From Roseinatronobacter sp. S2 (GTDB lineage: Bacteria; Pseudomonadota; Alphaproteobacteria; Rhodobacterales; Rhodobacteraceae): 64,000 bases of DNA. Numbering within the stretch: the stretch's first letter is position 1; every line of letters starts with the position of its first letter. Shown one piece after another: positions 27,040 through 36,563 of this stretch. Under the pieces are notes generated by a model. The model saw only the letters and a program-made list of their open reading frames with translations. It had not been told where the DNA came from and ran no database searches. The stretch covers positions 1,918,001-1,982,000 of the forward strand of contig NZ_CP121113.1 in the NCBI RefSeq assembly GCF_029581395.1, read 5' to 3'. The position numbers and the translations under genes are program-made.

Positions 27040-27172
27040 GCGCTGCACCCCGATCTGACCCTGCGAGCACTTGGATAGCCTGCATATGCGCGCACCCAAA
27101 GCGGCCTTCATCTTCGGCCGAAATATGCTAGACCCGCTGCCATAGCTTTATGCAGGGCGCGCGGGGCAGGTC

Positions 27173-28144
27173 ATGAGTGCAGTTCAGTTCGATGCCATTG
27201 TTATTGGCCGCAACGAAGGCGACCGGCTGGTGCGGGCGCTGGCGCGCGCCGCCAGCCATGCCCGTCGCGTAGTCTATGTTGACAGCGGGTCCGTGGATGA
27301 CAGTGTCGCACGCGCGCGCGCGGCTGGCGCGCAGGTGGTGGAGCTTGACCCCGCGCGCCCTTTCAGTGCCGCGCGGGCGCGCAACGAAGGCTTTGCTGCA
27401 TTGGGGGCGGACCGCGCCGAATTTGTGCATTTCATCGATGGCGATTGCATCCTTGCGCCCGACTGGCCGGCACAGGCGCTGGCGTTCTTGCAAGCCCACA
27501 GCCAAGCAGCGCTGGTGCATGGGTATCACATTGAGGACGCGCCGGACGCATCAATCTATAACTGGCTGACCGATCAGGAATGGAAAATGGCCCCCGGTCC
27601 GGCTGCCAGCGGGCTTGGCACTTTCATGGGGCGCAGTGCGGCCTTCGCCGCGGTCGGGGGCTTTCGCGATGGCATGATTGCCGCCGAAGATGATGACCTG
27701 TTTTTGCGCCTGCGTGCGGCGGGCTGGCAGACATGGTGTGTCGCTGATCCGATGTCGGGTCATGATGTGGGGCTGTTCAGTTTCAACGGTTGGTTCCGCC
27801 GCATGATCCGCGCAGGGCACAGTTTTTCCGAACTGGGTGTATTGCACCCCGGCACTGCGCGCGCATCGCGGCTGCGTGCGGTGGTCTGGGCGGGCGTGTT
27901 GCCGGTGCTGGCGCTGCTGGGCCTGTGGGTCTGGCTGCCGCTGACTGCGCTGGTGATTGCCCTTTACGCGCTGTCGCTGGCGCGGCTTTGGCGACGATGC
28001 ATCACGCAAGGGCTGTCGCCTGACCGCGCTGTCATTGCGGCGGCGTTGTTGATGATCTGCAAATTCGCCAATCTTTACGGCATGGTCACCTATTGGGTCC
28101 GCAGATTTCGCCGCAGTGACGCCAGAATTATTGAATACAAGTAA
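27173..28144 (+). CDS. Family-2 glycosyltransferase with C-terminal membrane segments
   Basis: Inverting GT2 transferase of 323 residues. The N-terminal GT-A domain begins FDAIVIGRNEGDRLVRAL and includes YVDSGSVDDSVARA, the metal/nucleotide motif FIDGDC near residue 87, and AAEDDDLFLRLRAAGW near 167 with the catalytic acidic residues. One or two hydrophobic segments follow (about 240-275). It would transfer a sugar from a nucleotide donor to a lipid or polysaccharide acceptor at the inner membrane. The next gene, 39 bp on, is a Gfo/Idh-epimerase fusion, so the pair may build a surface glycan or glycolipid. Confidence 0.88.
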   Translation: MSAVQFDAIVIGRNEGDRLVRALARAASHARRVVYVDSGSVDDSVARARAAGAQVVELDPARPFSAARARNEGFAALGADRAEFVHFIDGDCILAPDWPAQALAFLQAHSQAALVHGYHIEDAPDASIYNWLTDQEWKMAPGPAASGLGTFMGRSAAFAAVGGFRDGMIAAEDDDLFLRLRAAGWQTWCVADPMSGHDVGLFSFNGWFRRMIRAGHSFSELGVLHPGTARASRLRAVVWAGVLPVLALLGLWVWLPLTALVIALYALSLARLWRRCITQGLSPDRAVIAAALLMICKFANLYGMVTYWVRRFRRSDARIIEYK

Positions 28145-28183
28145 CCCGCAGGCGCAGAATCAGCGGATAGGACAGGGGGCAGA

Positions 28184-30289
28184 ATGCCACAGCGGGAATT
28201 GACAGTCGGTCTGGTGGGCGCAGGCTATATTGCACAATGGCATGCGACTGTGCTGGCGCAGGTTCCGGGCGTGCGGCTTGTCGCGGTGTGTGACCCCGCC
28301 GTAACCGCCGCGCAGGGCCTTGCGCAGGCGCATGGCGCGCAGGGGTTTGACAGCCTTGATGCGATGATGGCCGCGTGCGGCTGCGATGCGGTGCATATTC
28401 TGACCCCGCCGCATCTGCATGAGCCGCTGGCGTTGCAAGCGCTTGCGCTTGGCGCGCATGTGCTGGTTGAAAAACCCTTTGCCCTGTCTGTCAAATCCGC
28501 GCGCGCAATGGTGGATGCGGCCCTTGCGGCAGACCGCAAGATTGCCGTCAATCACAACTTTCTGGGCCTGCCGTCTTATCGCCGGTTGCGGGATGCACTG
28601 GATCAAGGGCTGATCGGGCGGGTGGATCAGGCGCGCATTCACTGGCATTTCCCCCTGCAGCCCTTGCGCACGGGGCCTTTCGGGCTGTGGATGCTGCAAA
28701 ACCCTGAAAACCTGATGCTGGAACTGGGGCCGCATCTGCATGCGTTTGCCCATGATCTGTTTGGCCCGATAGATGATATCGCGCTGCGCCTGTCGCGACC
28801 TGTCACTTTGCCCACGGGCGTGGTGGTGCCACAGGGCTGGTGCGTTCAGGGCCGCGCTGCGGGAACGGAAATCACCCTGTCTGCGTCACTGGTGGAAGGG
28901 GCGGATGACCGGTCATTGTCCTTGCGCGGCGCGGCAGGCGCGGCGCGTCTGGATTTCGCCAATGACACGCTGATTATCGATCGTGCAAACACATCCGACA
29001 TTGTGCTGAACCCGCTGCGTGCCGAATTTGCGCGCGCAGGCGCACATCTGCGCGAAGGGCTGCGCAATGCCGCAATTCAGGCGCGGTCGCTGAACCGCCG
29101 CCAACCCTATGCACAGGGGTTTGAAGGGGCTTTTACAGCTTTCTATGATGCGATTTCACGCGGCCTGCCTGTGCCTGCTGCATTCAGCGGCGACAGTGCT
29201 GTGGCCGTCATGCAAGATATTGCGCAGGTCACAGCGCAACTGCCCGCAAAAGCCCCCGCCACAGCGCCGCGCCCTGCATCCGTCCCTGACACCAGACCAG
29301 AGGTTCTGGTTATTGGCGGCACGGGGTTTCTGGGCCGCGAACTGGTGGCCCAGCTTGCCGCACAAGGCAAACGCGTGGGCGTTCTTAGCCGTGCGCGCGC
29401 CAACCCTTTTGCAGGGCTGGACGGTCAGGTGCAGATGGTGGCGGCATCGGTTCACGACAAGGACGCGCTGCAACAGGCCATGACCGGGGTGGACTGCGTC
29501 TATCACCTTGCGCGTGCCGAAGAAGCCACATGGGACGGCTATCTGAAAAATGATGTCGGCGTCACCGAAAATCTGGCCCGCGCAGCGCTTGGCGCAGGGG
29601 TGACGCGTTTTGTCTATACGGGCACCATCGCGTCTTATGACGCATCCCGCCCCGGCCGCACTATTACCGAGGACACTGATTTCGGCGATATGTCGCGCCG
29701 CAATCTTTATGCGCGTTCCAAGGCGCTGTGCGAAGCGCGGCTTCTGGCATTACACCACAGCGACGGTTTGCCGCTGGTGATTGCGCGCCCGGGCATTGTG
29801 GTGGGGCCGGGCGGGCCGTTACAGCATTGGGGCATTGGCCGCTGGCACGGGGCAGGGGCCGTGCGGATCTGGGGCGATGGGCGCAACAAGCTGCCTTTCG
29901 TGCTGAATGAAGATGTGGCGCGCGCGCTGGTTCTGATGGCGCAAAAGGACGGGGTTACGGGGCAGTCCTTCAACCTTGTCGGCCCGCCGCTGCTGTCTGC
30001 GCAGGACTGGTTTGATGCGATCGCCACCCATACCGGCACGCGGATTGCTGTATCGAAGGGAAATCTGGCGCTGTTCTGGGGTATGGATTGGGTGAAATAC
30101 GCGCTGAAACGCTATGCGCTGAAGCGCAAGGGGCTGGAACGTCCGCTATTGTCAGACTGGCGCTCGCGCGCGCATCTGTCGCCTTTTGACAACGCCCGCG
30201 CCCGTCAGGTTCTGGGCTGGGTGCCCGAAGCCGACCGAAGCGCGTTCATCGCCAAGGCACTGGACCCGAAAGCGCTGTTCGGGTTCTGA
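28184..30289 (+). CDS. Gfo/Idh/MocA oxidoreductase fused to NAD-dependent sugar epimerase
   Basis: A 701-residue two-domain enzyme. Residues 1 to about 345 are a Gfo/Idh/MocA dehydrogenase: VGLVGAGYIAQWHATVLAQV and VEKPFALSV near 100. Residues from about 370 form an extended-SDR epimerase/dehydratase: VLVIGGTGFLGRELVAQLAA near 372 and the catalytic YARSK near 507. A Pro/Ala-rich linker joins them. ATG 28184 follows GGGGGCAGA. Both halves bind NAD(P), so the enzyme may perform two successive changes on a nucleotide sugar for the glycosyltransferase encoded upstream. The fusion is continuous with no stop or shift. Confidence 0.88.
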   Translation: MPQRELTVGLVGAGYIAQWHATVLAQVPGVRLVAVCDPAVTAAQGLAQAHGAQGFDSLDAMMAACGCDAVHILTPPHLHEPLALQALALGAHVLVEKPFALSVKSARAMVDAALAADRKIAVNHNFLGLPSYRRLRDALDQGLIGRVDQARIHWHFPLQPLRTGPFGLWMLQNPENLMLELGPHLHAFAHDLFGPIDDIALRLSRPVTLPTGVVVPQGWCVQGRAAGTEITLSASLVEGADDRSLSLRGAAGAARLDFANDTLIIDRANTSDIVLNPLRAEFARAGAHLREGLRNAAIQARSLNRRQPYAQGFEGAFTAFYDAISRGLPVPAAFSGDSAVAVMQDIAQVTAQLPAKAPATAPRPASVPDTRPEVLVIGGTGFLGRELVAQLAAQGKRVGVLSRARANPFAGLDGQVQMVAASVHDKDALQQAMTGVDCVYHLARAEEATWDGYLKNDVGVTENLARAALGAGVTRFVYTGTIASYDASRPGRTITEDTDFGDMSRRNLYARSKALCEARLLALHHSDGLPLVIARPGIVVGPGGPLQHWGIGRWHGAGAVRIWGDGRNKLPFVLNEDVARALVLMAQKDGVTGQSFNLVGPPLLSAQDWFDAIATHTGTRIAVSKGNLALFWGMDWVKYALKRYALKRKGLERPLLSDWRSRAHLSPFDNARARQVLGWVPEADRSAFIAKALDPKALFGF

Positions 30290-30342
30290 CGCGCGGGGTG
30301 GACAGCACGCGCCCGACTGGCGTCGCAAGGCAGATGCAGCGC

Positions 30343-31893
30343 CTAGCCGAATGCGTCGGGTTCAGACGCCTTGCGCTGGTCGATATAGGCCTGAACAGCC
30401 TCTGCAATGGCGGGGTCAAGGGCGGGTTGCTGATAATCGCCCAGCATTTTCGACACACGCACACTGGCCAGCGCCTGTGTGTCGCGCGCGCCTTCTTCGT
30501 CCCATGTCTCGAAGGGTTTGTAATCCAGCATATCGGACCGCCAGAATGCGGATTTGAAATTTTCCTGCGTATGCGCGCATCCCAGAAAATGCCCGCCCGG
30601 ACCCACCTCGCGCAGCGCATCCATGGCTTGCCCGTTTTCGGACATGTCGATACCGCGTGCCAGATGGTGCAGCGCGCCTAACTGGTCGGCATCCATGACA
30701 AATTTCTCATAGGATGACACCAGCCCGCCTTCCAGCCAGCCGCAGGCATGCAGCATGAAATTCACGCCCGCCAGCAGGGCCATATTCAGGCTGTTGGCGG
30801 TTTCATAGGCGGCCTGCGCATCGGGCAGTTTCGATCCGCAAAACGACCCGCCCGACCGGTAGGGCAACCCCAGCCGCCGCGCCAGTTGTCCCGCGCCATA
30901 GGTGATCAGCGCGGCTTCTGGCGTGCCAAAGGTGGGCGCGCCGGAATTCATGTCGATGGATGTGACAAACGCACCAAAAATCACCGGCGCACCGGGGCGC
31001 ACAAGCTGGCTATAGGCCACGCCCGCCAGCACTTCGGCCAGCACCTGTGTCAGCGTGCCTGCCACAGTGGTGGGCGCCATTGCGCCGCCCACAATGAAGG
31101 GCGAAATGATGCAGGCCTGATTGGACTGCGCATAGATTTCCAGCGCGCCCATCATCACGGAATCAAATGTCAGCGGGCTGTTGATATTGATCAGCGATGT
31201 CATGACCGTGTTCTGGTCCACGAAATCGCCCCCGAACAGCAATTTTGCCATTTCAACGGAATCGGCCGCGCGCACAGGTTCCGTGACCGACCCCATGAAG
31301 GGCTTGTCGGAATACAGCATATGCGCCTGCAACATATCCAGATGGCGCTTGTTCACGGCAATATCGGTGGGTTCGCACACGGTGCCGCCGGAATGGTGCA
31401 GCCATTTGGACATATAGCCCAGCTTCACGAAATTGCGGAAATCTTCCATCGTGGCATAACGACGCCCGCTGGCTGCATCGCGCACGAAGGGCGGGCCATA
31501 GACAGGGGCCAGCACCAGATTGCGCCCGCCGATTTCGACATTGCGTTCGGGGTTGCGCGCGTGTTGCGTGAACGTCGCGGGCGCAGTGGCGCATAGCTGG
31601 CGGGCCAGCCCGCGCGGAATGCGCACACGTTCGCCGGTGACATCCGCACCGGCATTACGCCAGCGGTCCAGCGCTTCGGGGTTGTCCACGAAATTAACGC
31701 CGATTTCAGCCAGCACGGTTTCTGCATTAGCCTCGATAATGGCCAGCGCTTCTTCGTTCAGCACATCAAGGTTCGGGATGTTCCGGCTGATATAGCGCGC
31801 GGTTTCAACGCTGACTGCGCTGCGTGCCGCGCGGCGTGCAGCGCCGCCACCCCCGCGCCCGCGCCGCGCCGCTTGTTCTGCTGCTTGTGTCAT
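30343..31893 (-). CDS. Trimethylamine methyltransferase (MttB) family protein, non-pyrrolysine type
   Basis: 516-residue member of the MttB superfamily from ATG 31893; a start at 32055 would add an unsupported N-terminus. The TIM-barrel core shows GGTVCEPTDIAVNKRHLDML, PLTFDSVMMGALEIYAQSNQ and MLHACGWLEGGLVSSYEKFV. The archaeal TMA enzyme has pyrrolysine encoded by an in-frame amber codon; none is present here, so this is the non-Pyl type, some of which demethylate glycine betaine or similar quaternary amines with a corrinoid protein. The N-terminus is low-complexity Arg/Gly/Ala. No corrinoid-protein gene lies nearby. Substrate unknown. Confidence 0.85.
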   Translation of the reverse strand: MTQAAEQAARRGRGGGGAARRAARSAVSVETARYISRNIPNLDVLNEEALAIIEANAETVLAEIGVNFVDNPEALDRWRNAGADVTGERVRIPRGLARQLCATAPATFTQHARNPERNVEIGGRNLVLAPVYGPPFVRDAASGRRYATMEDFRNFVKLGYMSKWLHHSGGTVCEPTDIAVNKRHLDMLQAHMLYSDKPFMGSVTEPVRAADSVEMAKLLFGGDFVDQNTVMTSLININSPLTFDSVMMGALEIYAQSNQACIISPFIVGGAMAPTTVAGTLTQVLAEVLAGVAYSQLVRPGAPVIFGAFVTSIDMNSGAPTFGTPEAALITYGAGQLARRLGLPYRSGGSFCGSKLPDAQAAYETANSLNMALLAGVNFMLHACGWLEGGLVSSYEKFVMDADQLGALHHLARGIDMSENGQAMDALREVGPGGHFLGCAHTQENFKSAFWRSDMLDYKPFETWDEEGARDTQALASVRVSKMLGDYQQPALDPAIAEAVQAYIDQRKASEPDAFG

Positions 31894-32272
31894 GGTTCCG
31901 GCACCCCTTGCCATATGTGGTCGTTGCGCCGCGCAGATCCAGCGGCCCAAACGGACCAGTGGCGCGCAACGCCTGTTCATGACGCCTTGATACTGCCCTT
32001 CGCGCGGTGCCAATCGCCGGTTTGCGGCGCAATAGGGTGCAAAGCGACATCGCACTGCCGCGCTTGTCTGGACAGCGCGGGTGCAAAGGGTTAAGTGCGA
32101 ATATAAGACCTTGGGTCAAAGGCCGCAGGAGGAATTGCCCACACCCCGATGCCGTGGATCACGCCCGTGCAGAATTAGGCCTACACGCCTGATTTGCCTT
32201 GATCTGTGCCATCTTCCCACCATATCAAACCCACTCGCCAGGATCGGCGTGGATTGTGACCGGAGCCTTGCC
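31894..32272. other. Divergent promoter region between mttB-like gene and nadA
   Basis: A 379-bp gap that must hold the promoters of the minus-strand methyltransferase gene and the nad operon. No convincing -35/-10 pair, operator or riboswitch was found. In-frame codons extend upstream of nadA to 32081, but the protein family start fits ATG 32273. Confidence 0.5.
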
Positions 32273-33322
32273 ATGCTGGATATGCCTGCCATTCGTCAGG
32301 ATTTGAACGCGATTTATGATCTGGCGCCAAACCCCGAACTGGCGGCCAGCATGGGGGCGGAATACGCACGCATGCAGCGCGTGGTGTCGCCTGTGGACTG
32401 GGCCATTCATGCCCCCTATGTGGCCGCGATCAACACGCTGAAAAAACAGCGCAATGCCGCCATTCTGGCGCATAATTACATGACGCCGGAAATCTTTCAC
32501 GGGGTCGCCGATGTGGTGGGCGACAGCCTGCAACTGGCGATCGAGGCCACACGCACCAGCGCAGATGTGATCGTGCAATGCGGCGTGCATTTCATGGCGG
32601 AAACATCGAAAATCCTGAATCCCGCCAAAACGGTGCTGATGCCCGATATGGGCGCGGGCTGTTCGCTGGCCGAAAGCATTACCGCCGATGGTGTGGCGCA
32701 AATGCGCGCCCGCTACCCCGGTGCGCCGGTGGTGACCTATGTGAACACCACTGCCGAAGTGAAGGCCGCGTCCGATATTTGCTGCACATCGTCCAATGCC
32801 GTGCAGATCATCCGCGCGCTGGATGCCGACACCATCATCATGACGCCGGACAAATATCTGGCGCAGAATGTGGCGGCACAAGTGCCCGAAAAACGCATTG
32901 TGTGGTGGGACGGGTCATGCATCGTACATGAACAATATACCGCGCAGGATATTCGCGACTTCCGCGACTGGAACCCCGGCACGCGTATTATTGCCCACCC
33001 CGAATGCCCCCCCGATGTTGTGGCAGAGGCCGATTTTTCAGGATCGACATCCGGCATTCTGGACTATGTGGATCGTGAACGCCCCGAACGCGCCATGCTG
33101 GTGACGGAATGTTCCATGGCGTCCAACATCTCGGATGCGCATCCGGATGTGGAATTCATTGGCCCATGCAACATGTGTCCCTATATGAAGATGATCACGC
33201 TGGAAAAAGTGCTGTGGTCGCTGCACACCATGACCACAGCGGTTGAAGTTGACCCTGCGGTTGCAGACAAGGCCCGTCTGGCCGTTCAGCGCATGATCGA
33301 CCTTTCCGCGAAAAAGGCCTGA
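32273..33322 (+). CDS. nadA: Quinolinate synthase A
   Basis: Condenses iminoaspartate with dihydroxyacetone phosphate to quinolinate, the second step of de novo NAD synthesis. It has 349 residues from ATG 32273. The three cysteines that hold the [4Fe-4S] cluster can be assigned: Cys103 in IVQCGVHF, Cys170 or Cys171 in SDICCTSSN, and Cys299/Cys302 in GPCNMCPYMKM. HNYMTPEIFHGVADVVGDSL near the N-terminus is the substrate region. It leads a nadA-nadB-nadC operon with 4 bp to nadB. Confidence 0.97.
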   Translation: MLDMPAIRQDLNAIYDLAPNPELAASMGAEYARMQRVVSPVDWAIHAPYVAAINTLKKQRNAAILAHNYMTPEIFHGVADVVGDSLQLAIEATRTSADVIVQCGVHFMAETSKILNPAKTVLMPDMGAGCSLAESITADGVAQMRARYPGAPVVTYVNTTAEVKAASDICCTSSNAVQIIRALDADTIIMTPDKYLAQNVAAQVPEKRIVWWDGSCIVHEQYTAQDIRDFRDWNPGTRIIAHPECPPDVVAEADFSGSTSGILDYVDRERPERAMLVTECSMASNISDAHPDVEFIGPCNMCPYMKMITLEKVLWSLHTMTTAVEVDPAVADKARLAVQRMIDLSAKKA

Positions 33323-33326
33323 CCGA

Positions 33327-34886
33327 ATGCTGCGCACCAACCGCGTGGTTGTCATTGGCGCGGGGCTTGGGGGGCTGTATGCAGCCCTGTCGCTGGCCCC
33401 GCACCCTGTGCTGGTCATTTCACCCGAAGCCTTGGGCGAAGGGGCATCTTCGGCTTGGGCGCAAGGCGGGGTTGCGGCGGCAATGGCCGCGCATGACAGC
33501 CCCGAAGCCCATGCCAGCGACACGCTTGCGGCGGGCGCGGGCACAGTGGATGCAGATGTGGCCAGCATGGTCACCAAGGCCGCGCGCGACCATATTCTGG
33601 ACCTAGCGGCGCGCGGCACGCCCTTTGACCGCGACGCAGACGGGCAGTTCCAGCTGAACCACGAAGCCGCGCATTCCACGGCGCGGGTGGTGCGCGTCAA
33701 GGGCGATCAGGCCGGCAAGAAAATCATGGAAACCCTGATCACCACAGTGCGGGCAACCCCGTCGGTGCAGGTCATGGAAGGTGTCGTCGCGCAGGCACTG
33801 GAGGTCGAGGGCGGGCGCGTCACCGGCATATGGCTGGCCCGCGCGGCGGGCGGGTCAGAACCGGTGCTTCTGCGCGCACCTGCGGTGTTGCTGGCAGGGG
33901 GCGGATCGGGCGGGTTATATGCGCTGACCACCAACCCGCCGCGCATTCGCGGGCAGGTCATGGGGCTTGCCGCGCGCGCGGGCGCGATGATGGCCGATAT
34001 GGAATTCATCCAGTTTCACCCCACCGCAATGGATCTGGGACTGGACCCCGCGCCACTGGCGACCGAAGCGCTGCGCGGGGCAGGGGCGCGACTGGTCAAT
34101 GCGGCAGGGGCGCATTTTATGGATGATCTGCACCCGCAGGCCGATCTTGCGCCGCGCGATATTGTGGCGCGTGCGGTATTTGCGCAGACGCAGGCCGGAC
34201 TGCGCCCCATGCTGGACATGCGCGCGGTCATCGGCGCGGATCTGGCCGCGCGCTATCCTGCGGTTCATGACGCCTGCATGCGCGCGGGGCTGGACCCTGC
34301 GGCAGTGCCGGTGCCTGTTGCGGCGGCCGCACATTACCATATGGGCGGGGTCGCCACTGACCGGCAGGGGCGCTCAAGTCTGGCGGGGCTTTGGGTGTGC
34401 GGCGAAGCGGCCTCAACCGGCTTGCACGGGGCGAACCGGCTTGCCTCTAACGGGGTGTTGGAGGCACTGGTTTTCGCGCGTGCGGCTGCTGCTGATATGG
34501 CGCAGGCGCTGGATGGCCGTGCCGATGCGCCGGTGGTAGCGCTGGAGTTTCCCGCAGGGGGCGTGGCGCTGGACAGCGATGCGGTGATGCAGTTGCGCCA
34601 GATCATGAGTGCGCATGTCGGCGTGCGGCGCACAGCGCAGGGGCTGACGCGGGCGCTGGCACAGATTGCAGAACTGGAAAGCGCGCATGCTGAAAACCTG
34701 GATTTCAGGAATATGTGCGTCACAGCGACCCTGATTGCCGCATCGGCCCTTGCGCGGGCCGAAAGCCGTGGTGCACATTGGCGCGATGATTTCCCGCAAT
34801 CCGACCCTGCGCAAGCCAGCCGCAGTTTCATGACATTGACACAAGCGCAGTCCTTGCGCGCCACGGCACAGACGGAGCATTCATGA
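33327..34886 (+). CDS. nadB: L-aspartate oxidase
   Basis: FAD enzyme that oxidises L-aspartate to iminoaspartate for quinolinate synthase. It has 519 residues, typical size. The dinucleotide-binding start VVVIGAGLGGLYAALSL, the segment GASSAWAQGGVAAAM and the active-site region FIQFHPTAMDL, with HGANRLASNGVLEALVFARA later, are as in NadB. The oxygen-tolerant Fe-S partner NadA is encoded just upstream. The end overlaps nadC by 4 bp (ATGA), so the two are translationally coupled. Confidence 0.97.
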   Translation: MLRTNRVVVIGAGLGGLYAALSLAPHPVLVISPEALGEGASSAWAQGGVAAAMAAHDSPEAHASDTLAAGAGTVDADVASMVTKAARDHILDLAARGTPFDRDADGQFQLNHEAAHSTARVVRVKGDQAGKKIMETLITTVRATPSVQVMEGVVAQALEVEGGRVTGIWLARAAGGSEPVLLRAPAVLLAGGGSGGLYALTTNPPRIRGQVMGLAARAGAMMADMEFIQFHPTAMDLGLDPAPLATEALRGAGARLVNAAGAHFMDDLHPQADLAPRDIVARAVFAQTQAGLRPMLDMRAVIGADLAARYPAVHDACMRAGLDPAAVPVPVAAAAHYHMGGVATDRQGRSSLAGLWVCGEAASTGLHGANRLASNGVLEALVFARAAAADMAQALDGRADAPVVALEFPAGGVALDSDAVMQLRQIMSAHVGVRRTAQGLTRALAQIAELESAHAENLDFRNMCVTATLIAASALARAESRGAHWRDDFPQSDPAQASRSFMTLTQAQSLRATAQTEHS

Positions 34887-35734
34887 CCACCTATCCCCCA
34901 TTGCCCGATGTGCTGCTGGAACCGCTGGTGCGCGCGGCCCTGATCGAAGATCTTGGCCCCAATGGCGACGTGACCACGCGCGCGGTCATCCCCGCAGATG
35001 CGCAGTATTGCGCAGCACTCAATGCGCGCGATGCGGGCGTCGTGTCGGGGGTGCAGCTGGCCTGTATCGCATTTCGTCTGGTTGACCCTGCCTTGAAGAT
35101 TGACGTTCTGGCCGCTGACGGCGCGCAGGTTACGGCAGGGCAGACCGTCATGACAATCGAAGGGGCTGCCAGTTCCATCCTGTCGGCGGAACGGGTGGCA
35201 TTGAATTTTGCAGGCCGCCTGTCGGGAATAGCCACCCTGACGGCGGCATTCGTGGCGCAAGCGACTGGCACGCAGGCGCGCATCACCTGCACGCGCAAGA
35301 CAACACCGGGGCTGCGTGTGGTCGAAAAACAGGCGGTGTTGCACGGGGGCGGGTCGGCGCATCGTTTTGGCCTGTCTGATGCGATCCTGATCAAGGACAA
35401 CCACATTGCGGCGGCGGGCGGCATTGTCCCTGTTTTGCGCGCAGCGCGCGCGCGCGCCAGCCATATGATGCGCATTGAAATCGAAGTGGACAGGCTGGAG
35501 CAGCTGCGCGAGGTGCTGGACACGGGCGGCGCCGATGTTGTGCTGCTGGACAATATGGACACCGAAACGCTGGCCCGCGCGGTCGCCATGGCGGCGGGGC
35601 ATGTGGTGACCGAAGCGTCGGGGAATATGCGGCTGGAACGGATTGCAGACGTGGCCGCAACCGGTGTTGATTATATTTCCGTGGGCGCGTTGACGCATTC
35701 CGCGCGGGTTCTGGATCTGGGACTGGATTTTTAG
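34883..35734 (+). CDS. nadC: Nicotinate-nucleotide pyrophosphorylase (quinolinate phosphoribosyltransferase)
   Basis: Converts quinolinate and phosphoribosyl pyrophosphate to nicotinate mononucleotide, with release of carbon dioxide. It has 283 residues. Family motifs are IEDLGPNGDVTTRAVIPA near the start, the RKTTPGLRVVEKQAVLHGGG region and the KDNHIAAAGG loop, then EVDRLEQLREVLDTGGADVV. It is the last gene of the nad operon and overlaps nadB by 4 bp. Confidence 0.97.
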   Translation: MTTYPPLPDVLLEPLVRAALIEDLGPNGDVTTRAVIPADAQYCAALNARDAGVVSGVQLACIAFRLVDPALKIDVLAADGAQVTAGQTVMTIEGAASSILSAERVALNFAGRLSGIATLTAAFVAQATGTQARITCTRKTTPGLRVVEKQAVLHGGGSAHRFGLSDAILIKDNHIAAAGGIVPVLRAARARASHMMRIEIEVDRLEQLREVLDTGGADVVLLDNMDTETLARAVAMAAGHVVTEASGNMRLERIADVAATGVDYISVGALTHSARVLDLGLDF

Positions 35735-35894
35735 GGCGGTGTCGCGCAAGCGGCATTCTGCCCGCAGCGCCGTCACGCCCCACCCGCCCACCCATGCGCG
35801 CCGCCGCCGCGGGCAGACTGCCGCTTGTGTGATGGCCGCGCGGGTTGAACCCGTGTCGTGTGCAGGGTAGATCAGCAGCCAGAGGTGGCACGCA

Positions 35895-36563
35895 ATGACA
35901 ACGATAAGAAAGCAGGCGTTGGCAGCAGGGTTGGTCCTTTGTGCAGGGGCACAGGTGGCGCAGTCGCACCCGCATATCTTTGTCGATGCGCAACTGGAGG
36001 TGCTTTTCGATGCCGAGGGTGCCCCGCAAGCGTTGCGTATTTTCTGGACCTATGACCCGTTCTTTTCGATGCTTCTGGTCAGTGACATGGGGCTTGACCC
36101 GGATTTCAGCGGAACCGTGACGCCAGACGAGCAGCCGCTTCTGGACGGGTTCGACATGAACTGGATACCTGATTACCACGGTGATACCCATGTGACACAG
36201 AACGGCCAGTCCCTGCCGTTAAGCGGGCCGGTGGAATGGACATCCGATTATGTGGACGGGCATCTGCAATCGTCGCATCTGCGTGAATTTCAGCAACTGC
36301 CCGATCCGGCAGCGGAATGGACCGTGTCGATCCATGATCCAAGCTATTACACCAGCTATACCATCACCGATATGCCGCAGATCACCGGCCGGGATGATTG
36401 CAGCGCCCGAATATTCGAACCGGACTGGGACGCGGCAGGCGCGCAGCTGGATGCCGCACTGGACGAAGTGCTGGCCTCTGGCGGGGATATAGAGGCCGAA
36501 TTTCCGCCCGTCGGTGCCCTGTTCTCGGAGGAGGTTCGCATCATATGCGCACAGCCATCGTAA
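35895..36563 (+). CDS. DUF1007 family periplasmic protein
   Basis: Secreted protein of 222 residues with a signal peptide ending near residue 24 (AQVAQS), followed by HPHIFVDAQLEVLFD, the typical start of mature DUF1007 proteins, where the His-Pro-His may bind metal. The segment FWTYDPFFSMLL is conserved. DUF1007 proteins are nearly always encoded with NicO/RcnA-type nickel-cobalt exporters and probably assist metal handling in the periplasm. It overlaps the exporter gene by 19 bp. Confidence 0.88.
   Translation: MTTIRKQALAAGLVLCAGAQVAQSHPHIFVDAQLEVLFDAEGAPQALRIFWTYDPFFSMLLVSDMGLDPDFSGTVTPDEQPLLDGFDMNWIPDYHGDTHVTQNGQSLPLSGPVEWTSDYVDGHLQSSHLREFQQLPDPAAEWTVSIHDPSYYTSYTITDMPQITGRDDCSARIFEPDWDAAGAQLDAALDEVLASGGDIEAEFPPVGALFSEEVRIICAQPS

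Noticed and set aside
30343..31893. Pyrrolysine-containing MttB
   Set aside because: The frame has no internal TAG codon, so the archaeal pyrrolysine enzyme type is excluded.
34334..35791. Open minus-strand frame of 485 codons
   Set aside because: It is a shadow of nadB and nadC; high-GC sequence gives long antisense frames, and the translation is rich in Cys, His, Arg and Gln without any domain.
35735..35894. Cobalamin riboswitch before the DUF1007/NicO genes
   Set aside because: The context would fit cobalt regulation, but the conserved B12-box was not found and the space is short.
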